From NCBI GenBank assembly GCA_019359325.1, contig JAHHHN010000021.1, positions 50,195 to 114,194 on the forward strand: 64,000 nucleotides of DNA, read 5' to 3'. Origin of the DNA: Mojavia pulchra JT2-VF2. GTDB taxonomy: Bacteria; Cyanobacteriota; Cyanobacteriia; Cyanobacteriales; Nostocaceae. The notes under the pieces are model-generated. The model saw nothing but the letters and a program-made list of their open reading frames with translations. It was not told where the DNA came from and did not search any database. Below, one piece after another: positions 35,178 to 44,582 of this stretch (position 1 is the first letter of the stretch; every line of letters starts with the position of its first letter). The translations under genes were made by a program, and so were the position numbers.

Positions 35178-36818
35178 TTAAAACTTCAGAACATCTAAAG
35201 ATTCTTCAATTTCTAAATCTAGAATTCTCTCTCTGACATCTTTGTGTTCTGCTATCTTGCCTTCTTTCCAATAAAGGTCTGCCGCTTTCTGGAAATCTTC
35301 AAGCGCCCTCTGTTTATCTCCTATTCCAAAAAAAGCATTACCACGATTGTAATATGCATCGACATAATTAGAATTAATTTTAATTACCTGGGTATAATCT
35401 GTAATTGCGCCCTCATAATCTCCTAAGTCAAAACGCGCATTGCCACAGTTATAATATGCATCAGCATAGTTAGAATTAATCTGGATTGCCTGAGTATAAT
35501 CTGCAATTGCACCCTCATAATCACCTAATTCAGAACGCGTATTACCTCGGTTGTAATAAGCTACGGCATCAAGAGGATCAATCTTAATAGCTTGAGTGAA
35601 TCTCTGCTGATCGCCTAAGAGATAACGAAAAATACTACGGTTTTTGTCAGCGATCGCATAATTGGGATTGATTTTAATTGCTTGGGTATAATCTTCAATT
35701 GCTCCTTGATGATCTCCTATATGAGAACGAGCATCGGCACGATTACTATAAACAACAGCAACATAGGGATTAATTCTAATTGCCTGAGTATAATCTTCAA
35801 TTGCTGCCGCATAATCCCCTAGTTGATAATAAGCTAACCCTCGTTGATTATAAGCTTTAGCATAATTAAGATTAATCTGAATTACCTGAGTATAATCTGC
35901 AATTGCGCCCTGATAATCTTTTAGCTGATAACGAGCCAGACCACATTTGTAATAAGCATCGGCATCAAGAGAATTAAGTTGCAAAGCTTGGTTATAGTTG
36001 GTAATTGCAGTATCAGAATCGCCTTGCTCAAAATATTTATCACCTAGTTTTATATAAAGTGAGTTGAAATCAGTACCCCGCTCAGATAAATTATTTTCCG
36101 GCTGAGGATGTTCTGAGTTTGTGATTAGTTGATTATTAGTTTGATTGATGGTTGCTTCTAGCTGAGGATTATATTTGTAAATTGAAGATTCTGGCTTAAC
36201 ACAACTGTCATTTTTAGAAGCTTGTAACTGTTCTAAATAAGACCATAAGCCACCACCATAAAGTAATTGGTTGATTCCAAAGGAGATTCTACCAGTTTTT
36301 AGCTTAATCATTTGGGTTGGCAGAAATCCAGCCAAAAAAAGGTGATATTCAGGTTGGGCTTCATTAACTTCTTCCTGAATTAAAATGCAAACTACAACTG
36401 CATTTTTGGCAACTTCTTTGGAACTAACAGACCATCTAACTTTATCAATGTTACCATGACGGGATTTTACCTCTACACCTATCGATGGTTCAGCAGTCAA
36501 GGTAAAATCAATTTTGCCATCGCCACCGAACCGCTTTTCATAATCGACTTCTGTAATAAAATCAGCTAAACGTTCTTTAACAACTTCTTCACCTAATTTG
36601 CCTTTCAGGTTATTGATAAAAACGTCACGAACTGGCGAAGTGCGCTTATATTTTTCCGCCATCTGCCAGCAAAATTCTCTAAGTGACTTTAATCTCTCTC
36701 CAGAGATTATAGTTAGTTCGCTATATTGACCTTCAGTTTCACAATGAAGCAGACAACCAGTAGTTAACCTTTTAATAAAATCAGACTGTAGCGATCGCAG
36801 TAAGATAATCCAGTCCAT
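35178..36818 (-). CDS. PD-(D/E)XK nuclease-like domain fused to TPR repeats
   Basis: The first 195 residues look like a restriction-endonuclease-fold domain: GKLGEEVVKERL (E77), then GGDGKIDFTL (D104) and SIGVEVKSRHG (E116-x-K118), the spacing of the D...ExK active site. A linker (200-250) leads to about nine tetratricopeptide units with the consensus AYYNRGNARxxLGDYxGAIxDYTQAIxINxNY; one unit near residue 400 is shortened. TPR arrays bind proteins. The combination suggests a nuclease directed or controlled by a protein partner, but catalysis is not proven. The gene is single, convergent with the giant kinase, and preceded upstream by the SH3-domain gene in the same direction. Confidence 0.75.
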   Translation of the reverse strand: MDWIILLRSLQSDFIKRLTTGCLLHCETEGQYSELTIISGERLKSLREFCWQMAEKYKRTSPVRDVFINNLKGKLGEEVVKERLADFITEVDYEKRFGGDGKIDFTLTAEPSIGVEVKSRHGNIDKVRWSVSSKEVAKNAVVVCILIQEEVNEAQPEYHLFLAGFLPTQMIKLKTGRISFGINQLLYGGGLWSYLEQLQASKNDSCVKPESSIYKYNPQLEATINQTNNQLITNSEHPQPENNLSERGTDFNSLYIKLGDKYFEQGDSDTAITNYNQALQLNSLDADAYYKCGLARYQLKDYQGAIADYTQVIQINLNYAKAYNQRGLAYYQLGDYAAAIEDYTQAIRINPYVAVVYSNRADARSHIGDHQGAIEDYTQAIKINPNYAIADKNRSIFRYLLGDQQRFTQAIKIDPLDAVAYYNRGNTRSELGDYEGAIADYTQAIQINSNYADAYYNCGNARFDLGDYEGAITDYTQVIKINSNYVDAYYNRGNAFFGIGDKQRALEDFQKAADLYWKEGKIAEHKDVRERILDLEIEESLDVLKF

Positions 36819-36885
36819 TGAGATTTCTGCGAGTCTTGCAATTAAATTATTTTATTAACATATCAAATTAGGGTAACCCTTTGTA

Positions 36886-36918
36886 TAAGCCCCTTCCTTC
36901 AAGTGAGGTAGGGGCTTA
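36886..36918. terminator. hairpin between SH3 gene and nuclease/TPR gene
   Basis: TAAGCCCCT (36886-36894) pairs with AGGGGCTTA (36910-36918), with CC/GG pairs inside. There is no clear U-tract on either strand, so this is a structural element that may reduce read-through from the SH3-domain gene; termination is not certain. Confidence 0.4.
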
Positions 36919-36997
36919 TGGGTGGGATGCTACTTCACATCGTAGCCAAATAAATTCGGGTGCATATTCTTTAATATCTAACAGCGGTGAGAGGACA

Positions 36998-37606
36998 TCA
37001 CGAACAGCTAGTAAGGGCAGCACCACACTGATCTTCCCTTGCCAACCAACCTTTAACACCCTTGTATTCTACTAGTGCCCATTGTCCCTGACAGCTTAAT
37101 ATTTTGACATTTTCACGTGGGGGAGCTTTTGTCACTATTTGGCTTTTTTTGTTGGTCTTAGCGTAAAGCTTCACACCACTAGTACCATAACCTGTTGTCG
37201 ATATGCCTAACTTTGGTAAAGATACCCACCCAGTTCCTTTAAAGCCATCACTCGCATTAGTTATTTTTACCCAATTTGGTACAAAAGCAACAATCTGAAC
37301 CGTCTCATTGACAGGCACTTGTCCAAGAATTTTATTGTTAGTACTTGCACCACTCCGCACATTTAAAAGTTGGGAATCTGAGACATTGACGTAGGCATAA
37401 ATATTACACTTTTGTGGACTCTTTGATTTTGCTAATACTATTTGATTAGCTATACCAGTATTGATAGCTACACTAGTACATATAAATGCAAATCCTACAG
37501 CTAGCTTTAATGCTTGATTTTTCACTTTTTTTGACCTAATCTTCTTTGGGTTTTTGGCACCAATCTTAAAACTGGTGTCATATTTATAGCTCACATCTGA
37601 ACTCAT
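36998..37606 (-). CDS. bacterial SH3-domain protein, exported
   Basis: The 202-residue protein has a basic N-terminus (KKIRSKKVKNQ) followed by the hydrophobic helix LKLAVGFAFICTSVAINTGI, compatible with a signal or anchor. Two SH3b-like repeats follow: LLNVRSGASTNNKILGQVPV to GTGWVSLPKLG, and GVKLYAKTNKKSQIVTKAPP to GVKGWLAREDQCG. Four cysteines in the mature part could form disulfides. SH3b domains commonly bind cell-wall or protein ligands outside the cytoplasm. The C-terminus overlaps no neighbour. Confidence 0.82.
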   Translation of the reverse strand: MSSDVSYKYDTSFKIGAKNPKKIRSKKVKNQALKLAVGFAFICTSVAINTGIANQIVLAKSKSPQKCNIYAYVNVSDSQLLNVRSGASTNNKILGQVPVNETVQIVAFVPNWVKITNASDGFKGTGWVSLPKLGISTTGYGTSGVKLYAKTNKKSQIVTKAPPRENVKILSCQGQWALVEYKGVKGWLAREDQCGAALTSCS

Positions 37607-38142
37607 GGAGTTAGAGTCAGCCTTGTCACAAGATTCCCTAAAGCAGATTCAAAGTTTATCTATTTAAAATATAGTTTAAACATAAATTATATTAATGATT
37701 TTGGCTTATTTGCTAGAAGCAATATAGTAATTATTTTAAAAATGTAAAATCTTATAACAGTAAATGTATATTAATAACAGCAAGTAAAAATTTAGTTAAT
37801 TTTTATTAATTACATCAATAAAGCCGACAGGAATCTCATCCCTTCAAGGCGTGGGATGAATATATGGCAGTAGGTTTCCATTATGATTACTCACTGTTTA
37901 CTTAATATAAATATCTAGCCCTCTGTACCGCTGTGCATACCAAATTTGACTAAGAGACTTTACCTGGGCTAGATGAGCGCATCTATATAGTTAGTAAAAA
38001 TTTTGTCAACCCGATTAGTTAAAGAATTTATAAGTGCAAATATTTACTGATTAGATTAACTAAGGAATTTGGAAAAAACATATCTCGCTTAGGATTGTGG
38101 GATATTCTTAAATAGATTAGAAATTCGCCGAACAAATTAAGA
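37607..38142. other. AT-rich intergenic region with hairpin relic
   Basis: No gene is seen. The region separates the divergent SH3 and aspC genes and holds both promoters. At 37836-37859 a hairpin TCATCCC...GGGATGA with flanks GCCGACAGGAATC resembles the ends of IS200/IS605-type elements, but no transposase sequence accompanies it. Confidence 0.5.
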
Positions 38143-39309
38143 ATGAAGCTGGCAGCACGAGTAAGTAAGGTGACGCCCTCTTTAACCTTAGCGATCGCAG
38201 CTAAAGCTAAGGCAATGAAGACAGAGGGAATAGATGTTTGTAGTTTTAGCGCTGGAGAACCGGATTTTGACACCCCAGCGCATATCAAAGCAGCAGCAGC
38301 AAAAGCTTTGGATGAAGGCAAAACCAAATATGGCCCAGCCGCAGGAGAACCAAAGTTAAGGGAAGCGATCGCCCGCAAGCTCAAAGCTGACAATGGACTA
38401 GATTATAAAGCAGAAAATGTCATCGTCACCAACGGCGGTAAACATTCTCTGTACAACTTGATGGTGGCCCTAATCGATCCGGGAGATGAAGTCATTATCC
38501 CTGCTCCCTACTGGTTAAGTTATCCCGAAATGGTAACCCTAGTAGGTGGAGTACCAGTGATTGTACCCACAGATGCTTCAACGGGTTATAAAGTTACCCC
38601 GGAACAACTGCGTCAAGCGATTACACCAAAAACGAAGTTATTTATCCTCAATTCCCCATCCAACCCCACGGGGATGGTGTACACGCCAGAGGAAATTAAA
38701 GCATTAGCTAAGGTAGTAGTTGATGCAGATATCTTTGTTGTGTCTGACGAGATTTATGAAAAAATTCTCTACGACGGTGCAGAACATATCAGCATTGGTT
38801 CTTTAGGCAAAGAAATTTTCGACCGCACCTTGATTAGCAACGGGTTTGCTAAAGCTTACTCAATGACAGGGTGGCGACTTGGCTATTTGGCAGGGCCAGT
38901 GGAAATCATTAAAGCCACAAGCACCATCCAAGGGCATAGTACATCTAATGTCTGTACCTTTGCTCAATATGGCGCGATCGCCGCTTTAGAAAGTTCCCAA
39001 GACTGTGTAGAAGAAATGCGTCAAGCCTTTGCCAAACGGCGACAGGTGATGCTAGACAGACTCAACGCCATTCCGGGATTAAGTTGTCCCAAACCAGATG
39101 GTGCTTTTTATCTTTTCCCTGACATCAGCAAAACAGGTCTTAAATCGCTAAAATTCTGTGATGCTCTCATAGAAGAACATCAAGTAGCAGTAATTCCTGG
39201 AATTGCTTTTGGTGCTGATGACAATATTCGCCTTTCTTATGCCACAGATATGGCAACCATTGAAAAGGGAATGGATAGATTGGAGAAATTTGTGCGATCT
39301 AGGATTTAG
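38143..39309 (+). CDS. aspC: aspartate aminotransferase, class I PLP
   Basis: The 388-residue enzyme belongs to fold-type I, subgroup I-gamma aspartate aminotransferases: [47 protein letters not shown] (Asn that binds PLP), [13 protein letters not shown] and the Schiff-base lysine in [21 protein letters not shown]-containing IRLSYA near the end binds the substrate carboxylate. It interconverts aspartate/2-oxoglutarate with oxaloacetate/glutamate; members of this subgroup may also accept prephenate. The start at ATG 38143 is the first in frame. A repeat cluster follows the stop. Confidence 0.93.
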   Translation: MKLAARVSKVTPSLTLAIAAKAKAMKTEGIDVCSFSAGEPDFDTPAHIKAAAAKALDEGKTKYGPAAGEPKLREAIARKLKADNGLDYKAENVIVTNGGKHSLYNLMVALIDPGDEVIIPAPYWLSYPEMVTLVGGVPVIVPTDASTGYKVTPEQLRQAITPKTKLFILNSPSNPTGMVYTPEEIKALAKVVVDADIFVVSDEIYEKILYDGAEHISIGSLGKEIFDRTLISNGFAKAYSMTGWRLGYLAGPVEIIKATSTIQGHSTSNVCTFAQYGAIAALESSQDCVEEMRQAFAKRRQVMLDRLNAIPGLSCPKPDGAFYLFPDISKTGLKSLKFCDALIEEHQVAVIPGIAFGADDNIRLSYATDMATIEKGMDRLEKFVRSRI

Positions 39310-39440
39310 TATCATCGGGCATTGGGCATTGGGAGAAGAGGACAAGGAGCATGGGGGACGGGGAGACAAGGAGCAAGAGTTATTCATAGTTCTTTCCCCT
39401 TGTCCCCTTGTACCCTTGTCCCCTCATCACCACACCCCCG
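39310..39440. repeat. GGGCATTGGG / CCCCTTGTCCC repeat cluster
   Basis: Between aspC and the glycosyltransferase gene lie GGGCATTGGGCATTGGGAG, then GGGAGACAAGGAG-type and CCTTGTCCCCTTGTACCCTTG units, ending near 39425. This is the short-repeat class seen at 7325 and 60871; the halves are partly complementary and can fold back. Confidence 0.75.
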
Positions 39441-39441
39441 C

Positions 39442-40629
39442 TCACATCAACCCCATCTCTTGCAAACCCTGACGCAGTTTCTTTGCTTCTTCCGGGTTTT
39501 GCTCTTGGTGAAGGGCGATCGCATTTTTAAAAGCTGTTAAACTAGCTTGGACATTACCAACTTTGAGTTGCACTACCCCTAAATTTTGATAAGCTTCTGC
39601 ATAGTTGGGTTTTAACTTGATGGCTTTTTGGTAAGAGGCGATCGCATCTGTAAACAAACCCAAAGCTTTCAATGTCATCCCTAGATTGTAATGTCCGGCA
39701 GCAAAATTCGGGTCAATTTTTAAAGTGATTTCATAAGCTTTTTTGGCATTTTTTAAGTCTCCAGCTGCTTTGAGCAAGTTGCCAAAATTGTTATATGCTC
39801 CCAGCTTCAGGATAGGGTAAATAGGTAACTTAATCGCAGCTTGGTAATGGGCGCTAGCCTTTTGAGGCTTTTCTAAACGATTGTAGGCAATGGCTAAATG
39901 GTAATGGAGTTCGTACAAAATCTCGTAGTTTTCTTTGCAGACACTAACGCCTTTATGCAATAAAGCCATACCTTGGGCAATTTTTCCTGTTTCTACATAC
40001 AATGCCCCCAATTTACTGCAAACATAGGGGTCATCAGGATTAGCAGCGAGAAACTGTTCCATGGCTGCTTGCGCTTTGGCATATTTGTTACCTTGAGCGA
40101 TCGCGCTTTTTTGATAACCTTTATGGTGAATTGCCGTTCCTTGTAAATAGCCTATTTGCCAATGAGGTTCTTTTGTTAAAATTGCCGATACGCTGTCATC
40201 AACCAAAGCATGATAAGGCCGAGAAAAGCGAATATCTGGGCGATTGCGAAAAAGCCTGGAAACCAGCGAATATGGAGATTGTTCTGCACCTACCTCATAT
40301 CGGACAAGGTTAATTAACAAGTATTCTTCGCTTTGAATTACCGACCGCATCTGTGGCACAATTTCTGGTGTCAGAATTTCATCAGCATCTAATACCAGAA
40401 TCCAGTTGCCTGTGACATATTTTAGTGCTTCATTGCGAGCAGCACTAAAGTCATTACACCATTGAAAACGATGGACTTTTGCGCCATATGCTTTGGCTAT
40501 TTCCACAGTGCGATCGCTAGAACCTGTATCTAAAACTACAATTTCGTCTACTACATTCTCCACACTGTTAAGACATTTAGGCAATGTTGCTGCCTCATTT
40601 TTCACAATCATACACAGGCTGAGATTCAT
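39442..40629 (-). CDS. family 2 glycosyltransferase with C-terminal TPR
   Basis: The N-terminal GT-A domain shows LSLCMIVKNEAATLPKCL, VLDTGSSDRTVEIAKAYGA and the DxD-type ILVLDADEIL (about residues 85-95), as in GT2 enzymes of the SunS/TPR type. From residue 175 on there are about six TPR units (ICSKLGALYVETGKI, AAGHYNLGMTLKALGLF, AEAYQNLGVVQLKVGN). It probably transfers a sugar to a protein or surface glycan; donor and acceptor are unknown. I start at ATG 40629 (MNLSLCMIV); the frame also opens with TTG at 40653. It is a single gene flanked by divergent units. Confidence 0.88.
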   Translation of the reverse strand: MNLSLCMIVKNEAATLPKCLNSVENVVDEIVVLDTGSSDRTVEIAKAYGAKVHRFQWCNDFSAARNEALKYVTGNWILVLDADEILTPEIVPQMRSVIQSEEYLLINLVRYEVGAEQSPYSLVSRLFRNRPDIRFSRPYHALVDDSVSAILTKEPHWQIGYLQGTAIHHKGYQKSAIAQGNKYAKAQAAMEQFLAANPDDPYVCSKLGALYVETGKIAQGMALLHKGVSVCKENYEILYELHYHLAIAYNRLEKPQKASAHYQAAIKLPIYPILKLGAYNNFGNLLKAAGDLKNAKKAYEITLKIDPNFAAGHYNLGMTLKALGLFTDAIASYQKAIKLKPNYAEAYQNLGVVQLKVGNVQASLTAFKNAIALHQEQNPEEAKKLRQGLQEMGLM

Positions 40630-41017
40630 ATTGCCGATTAATTTTGGTTTCAAGTTTTCTTACTGTAGTAACTAAATTTAATTAGATGTCAATATCAGCA
40701 TCTAATTATCCTTCAATCAAACTCTTTTAGCTTCTTGACAAGAATAAAAAATAATGTTGGCGAATCTTGACGAACTAAATTTTTCTAAAATCCTCAGCAT
40801 CAAATTATAAGTATATTTTATAACTAAGTAACTATTGTCACATAATCTACACATTCTCGCCAAAAGTTTGCAGTTCCAGCAGCTATGAGAATCACAGTTA
40901 CCGAAGCTAACCCAAGTTTGTATGTATCCATGGCATTAGTGCTAACTTTCCCATTTAACATTATTGTTGGCATTCCTTTGTATTTCAATATCATCAAACT
41001 TATGGGAGTTTAACGTC
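40630..41017. other. intergenic region, divergent promoters
   Basis: No gene is seen. The region lies between divergent genes (glycosyltransferase on minus, PII-like on plus) and is AT-rich with short T/A runs; both promoters must lie here. A frame opens at 40964 but I consider the ATG at 41018 the true start of the PII-like gene. Confidence 0.5.
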
Positions 41018-41311
41018 ATGGAAGCTGCCAAGAAAATCGAAATAGTAACGAATTCTTTAGAATTACAAAGAGTTCTAGAAATTTTAGAGAAAGGATCTGT
41101 TTTTGGATATACAGTGATTGAAGATGTGACAGGTAACAGAGATAGAGGTAGAGTATTCAACGATTTAGAAACTCATACGCTTACCAATGGATATGTTATA
41201 AGTATTTGCACAGAGCAACAAGAGCAAGAATTAGTAAAAGCAATCAAACCTGTGCTGAAGAAATTTGGAGGAGTATGTATTGTTTCTGATGCCAAGTGCA
41301 TTCGACATTAA
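41018..41311 (+). CDS. PII-like signalling protein (SbtB/CPII type)
   Basis: The 97-residue product (MEAAKKIEIVTNSLELQRVL) has the PII ferredoxin-like fold: beta1 KIEIVTNS, helix ELQRVLEILEKGS, GYTVIEDVTGNRDRGRVFND in place of the T-loop region, HTLTNGYVISICTEQQEQELVKAIKPVLKKFGG and a terminal CIVSDAKCIRH. This resembles SbtB and the carboxysome-associated PII proteins, which bind adenine nucleotides and tune bicarbonate uptake. The start is supported by GGGAG upstream. The next gene downstream encodes a beta-carbonic anhydrase, in line with a role in carbon acquisition. No sbtA is adjacent. Confidence 0.82.
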   Translation: MEAAKKIEIVTNSLELQRVLEILEKGSVFGYTVIEDVTGNRDRGRVFNDLETHTLTNGYVISICTEQQEQELVKAIKPVLKKFGGVCIVSDAKCIRH

Positions 41312-41543
41312 TTAATATTAAGTTGCCATCAAAGGTAGGGTAGCATTTGTCATTGCGACCGAAGCGTGCTGGAGGGAAACAAACCGCAACGCAACTCAAT
41401 ATAAATTATTCTACTTAGAGACGCTTAGAAGTATATGCGTCTCTTAATGTATCGCCAAGTTTTCAATGAACTGTAAACAGAAAATTAGCTAAGTATTCTG
41501 AAAACTATAAGTAACAATATATTATTTTTAGGGGATTTTAATC

Positions 41544-42212
41544 GTGCCAATCAAACGAATAATTGCAGGGCTGAATGAGTTTCATGACAACTATTTTGTT
41601 ACACACCGCGAGTTATTCGAGCATCTATCTCATGGACAAAATCCAGAAGTATTAATTATTACTTGTTCTGACTCACGTATTGATCCGTTTTTAATCACTC
41701 AAAGCCAGCCAGGGGACTTATTTGTTATTCGTAATATTGGCAACATTATACCACCCTATGGCTCACATAATGGAGGTGAAGGCGCAGGTATAGAATATGC
41801 TGTTCAGGCTTTGAATATTAAGGATATTGTTGTTTGCGGTCATTCCCACTGTGGGGCTATGAAGGGGCTATTACAAATAGGTAATTTAGCTCAACAGATG
41901 CCTTTAGTTTACGATTGGTTAAAGCAATATGCAGAACCTACCCGCCGCCTTGTACTGGATAACTACAAAGATTATCCCAGCGAGAAACTTTTAAAAATAG
42001 CCATTGAACAAAACATTCTTACACAGATAGAAAATTTGGAAACCCACCCCATAATTCGTTCTAGACTCCATAGCGGCCAACTCAATCTTCACGCTTGGAT
42101 TTATGAAATTGAGAGTGGAGAAGTATTTGCTTATGATGCTGACACCGGTCAATTTAAAATTTTAGATAATCGCCCATTCCCTGTACCTAATCCTTTAATA
42201 GGTGTACACTGA
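41544..42212 (+). CDS. beta-carbonic anhydrase
   Basis: The 222-residue enzyme has the beta-class zinc site: ITCSDSRIDP (Cys, then the Asp/Arg dyad) near residue 39 and VVCGHSHCGAMKG (His and Cys) near residue 97-101. It hydrates carbon dioxide to bicarbonate. RNIGNIIPPYG and GGEGAGIEYAV are standard. The C-terminus is long enough for a dimer helix (HSGQLNLHAWIYEIESGEV). It lies 232 bases after the PII-like gene and before the PxcA-type gene on the same strand. It could be cytoplasmic or carboxysomal; the sequence does not decide. Confidence 0.93.
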   Translation: MPIKRIIAGLNEFHDNYFVTHRELFEHLSHGQNPEVLIITCSDSRIDPFLITQSQPGDLFVIRNIGNIIPPYGSHNGGEGAGIEYAVQALNIKDIVVCGHSHCGAMKGLLQIGNLAQQMPLVYDWLKQYAEPTRRLVLDNYKDYPSEKLLKIAIEQNILTQIENLETHPIIRSRLHSGQLNLHAWIYEIESGEVFAYDADTGQFKILDNRPFPVPNPLIGVH

Positions 42213-42326
42213 GAATAAAAATTTATAGTCAATAATTAATGAAATTACTTTTTGTTATTTAGCTATTATCACTCTTTAAAGTTAATTAGCCACACCATTG
42301 AAGTATATAGATATTAAATTTCTGCA

Positions 42327-43613
42327 ATGAAAGCTTCATTTTTCACAAAAAACACAGGTGTATTACGCCAAAAAATTATAGTCTACATCAAAAAAGTGAA
42401 GCAATGGTTTGTAGATACGCCAGAAAGAGCGCTTTTAGAAGCTTACAAAGCAGCTCAGACAATTAGAAACATTGAAATTCAGCATTTTGGAAATGAAAAA
42501 ATTTCTGCTAGTTCAGCAAATTATACAGAAAATGTGATGTCTTATTGGCAAGGATATCTGCAAAAACAATTAACTATTATCAATGTAAGGCTAGCAGAAT
42601 TTCGGCTCAGTCGTTCAATGCTGAATACTTCCAATAACGTTATTTTAGAAAAGCTACACTTTATTGACGATGTAATATCTCCATATACTTTAACAAATAA
42701 ACAAATTGGTAGCAGCCCTATAGTACAAATCTCTGAGCCGCTACCAATTACAGGTAATGGAGTTGATAACAAAGCAGATACATCTACTACAAGCATTAAT
42801 AAAATTACCCACGTAAATCAAAAAACTGGTTTTTTACCTCGTTCTTTTGGCAGAACAATTAATAAAATACAAGCAGAATTGTCTCCGCAAGCAGAAGAAG
42901 AATTTGTCGCAAGTTACCAAATTTCGAGAAATAGGACAAGGGCTGCAATAAGATTTTTGCTACTTTTAATTCTTGTGCCACTTATAACCCAGCATTTTTC
43001 TAAGCAGATATTAATCAATCCTATAGTAGAAAGAACTAGAAACGAAAACGTAACTCAATTTTTCCTAAATTCAGAAATGGAAGATAAAGCTTTACATGAA
43101 TTTAAAAACTATGAGAATAAACTAAAATTTGAAATATTATTGCAGCAATCACCAGCGCTTTCTTCTGAGGAAATCCAAGGGAAGTTTCGAGATAAAGCAA
43201 TTGAGATAAGCCAGGTATTTTACCATAAAAGTAGTATTGCTATCAGCAATGTATCTGCTGATTTGCTATCACTAGTTGCTTTTGGCGTAGTAATTGCTAT
43301 GAGCAAAAAAGAAATTGTAATTGTAAAGTCTTTTATAGATAATGTTGCCTATGGTCTAAGTGATAGCGCGAAGGCTTTTATAATTATTTTGTTTACAGAT
43401 ACATTTGTAGGATTCCACTCACCATATGGCTGGGAAGTGCTTTTGGAAGGTTTAGCAGAGCATTTAGGATTGCCAGCAAGTAAAAACGCTATATTTCTAT
43501 TTATTGCCACATTTCCTGTAATTTTAGACACTATATTTAAATACTGGATATTTCGTTATTTAAGTCGTTTGTCTCCTTCGGCATTAGCAACATTTAAAGA
43601 AGTGAATGAGTAA
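42327..43613 (+). CDS. pxcA: PxcA/CemA-type proton-extrusion membrane protein
   Basis: The 428-residue protein has a soluble N-terminal region of about 210 residues with helices and low complexity, then the CemA core: a membrane helix at AAIRFLLLLILVPLITQHF, a loop, SVADLLSLVAFGVVIAMSKKEI-like helix (VSADLLSLVAFGVVIAM), AKAFIIILFTDTFVGFHSPYGWEVLLEG, the family signature, and a final helix AIFLFIATFPVILDTIFKYW. PxcA in cyanobacteria and CemA in chloroplasts act in light-induced proton export linked to inorganic-carbon uptake. It is the third gene of the carbon/pH group. Confidence 0.9.
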   Translation: MKASFFTKNTGVLRQKIIVYIKKVKQWFVDTPERALLEAYKAAQTIRNIEIQHFGNEKISASSANYTENVMSYWQGYLQKQLTIINVRLAEFRLSRSMLNTSNNVILEKLHFIDDVISPYTLTNKQIGSSPIVQISEPLPITGNGVDNKADTSTTSINKITHVNQKTGFLPRSFGRTINKIQAELSPQAEEEFVASYQISRNRTRAAIRFLLLLILVPLITQHFSKQILINPIVERTRNENVTQFFLNSEMEDKALHEFKNYENKLKFEILLQQSPALSSEEIQGKFRDKAIEISQVFYHKSSIAISNVSADLLSLVAFGVVIAMSKKEIVIVKSFIDNVAYGLSDSAKAFIIILFTDTFVGFHSPYGWEVLLEGLAEHLGLPASKNAIFLFIATFPVILDTIFKYWIFRYLSRLSPSALATFKEVNE

Positions 43614-43664
43614 TTTAACATGGATAGTATATTAGAAGTTTCAAAATGAATCGTTTTTATATCA

Positions 43665-44453
43665 ATGCGGTTTCAAGATAAAGTTGTTTGGCTAACCGGA
43701 GCATCATCTGGTATAGGTGAAGCCCTAGCTTACCAATTTGCCAATGAAGGTGCAAAGCTAATCATTTCATCGCGGAGGATAAAAGAATTAGAAAGAGTCC
43801 AACAAAATATACACGGTGAATGTTTGATAATTCCTATTGATATTACAGACTCTATATCGTTAGACAATGCGGTAAATCATACCATAGAGCATTATGGCAA
43901 AATTGATGTGTTGGTAAATAATGCAGGTATTAGTCAACGTTCTTTAGCTGTTGATACTCAAGCCTTAGTTGACAGAAAAATTATGGAAGTCAATTATTTT
44001 GGTACAATCAACATTACTAAAAAGATTCTGCCACACATGATAAAAAATGGTAGTGGGCAAATTGTAGTGATTTCCAGCTTGGTTGGGAAATTTGGTTTTC
44101 CCTTGCGTTCAGCTTATGCAGCATCAAAGCACGCATTACATGGTTTTTTTGAAACATTACAGTTAGAATTAAAAGCTTATCGTGATATTTCGATTACTAT
44201 TATTTGCCCAGGAAGAATTAAAACAAATATTTCACTTAACGCGTTAAATAATGATGGTAGTGTATATGGAAAAATGGATGAAGGGCAAGATAAAGGGATG
44301 AGTGCTGATATTTGCGCTCAAAAAATAGTAACCTCTATTTATCAAAAGAAGCGAGAGGTTTATATTGGTGGTGTTGATATTGTAATGGTGTATTTAAAAA
44401 GGTACTTGCCGTCATTGTTTTATTGGATAGCGAGAAGAATTAATCCAACATAA
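43665..44453 (+). CDS. short-chain dehydrogenase/reductase
   Basis: The 262-residue enzyme has the classical SDR pattern: VVWLTGASSGIGEALA (glycine-rich NAD(P) loop), LVNNAGISQRS, the catalytic Ser in IVVISSLVGKFG, Tyr/Lys in AYAASKHALHGF. The cofactor is probably NADP(H), because Arg residues (SSRR) follow the second strand. The substrate is unknown; similarity of the KRYLPSLFYWIARR tail to DHRS7-like proteins suggests a lipid or retinoid-like substrate at most. It follows the PxcA gene by about 50 bases on the same strand. Confidence 0.9.
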   Translation: MRFQDKVVWLTGASSGIGEALAYQFANEGAKLIISSRRIKELERVQQNIHGECLIIPIDITDSISLDNAVNHTIEHYGKIDVLVNNAGISQRSLAVDTQALVDRKIMEVNYFGTINITKKILPHMIKNGSGQIVVISSLVGKFGFPLRSAYAASKHALHGFFETLQLELKAYRDISITIICPGRIKTNISLNALNNDGSVYGKMDEGQDKGMSADICAQKIVTSIYQKKREVYIGGVDIVMVYLKRYLPSLFYWIARRINPT

Positions 44454-44506
44454 AAATATCAATGTTTTGTATGTTGAACCACAATTTCACTTTCTGAAAT
44501 ACAGGT

Positions 44507-44525
44507 AGGGCGGGCAATGCCCACC
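44507..44525. repeat. palindromic element between convergent genes
   Basis: AGGGCGGGC-AAT-GCCCACCCT forms a stem with one mismatch pair, located between the stops of the SDR (plus) and DUF1338 (minus) genes. It resembles the element at 35086-35108 in loop and flanks (preceded by GT, followed by AAC/TAC) and may act as a bidirectional terminator. Confidence 0.55.
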
Positions 44526-44582
44526 CTAACTCGAAGCTCAAGTGTAGGCCATTTTTTCAAAAATCAAACCTGAGTCCTATAT

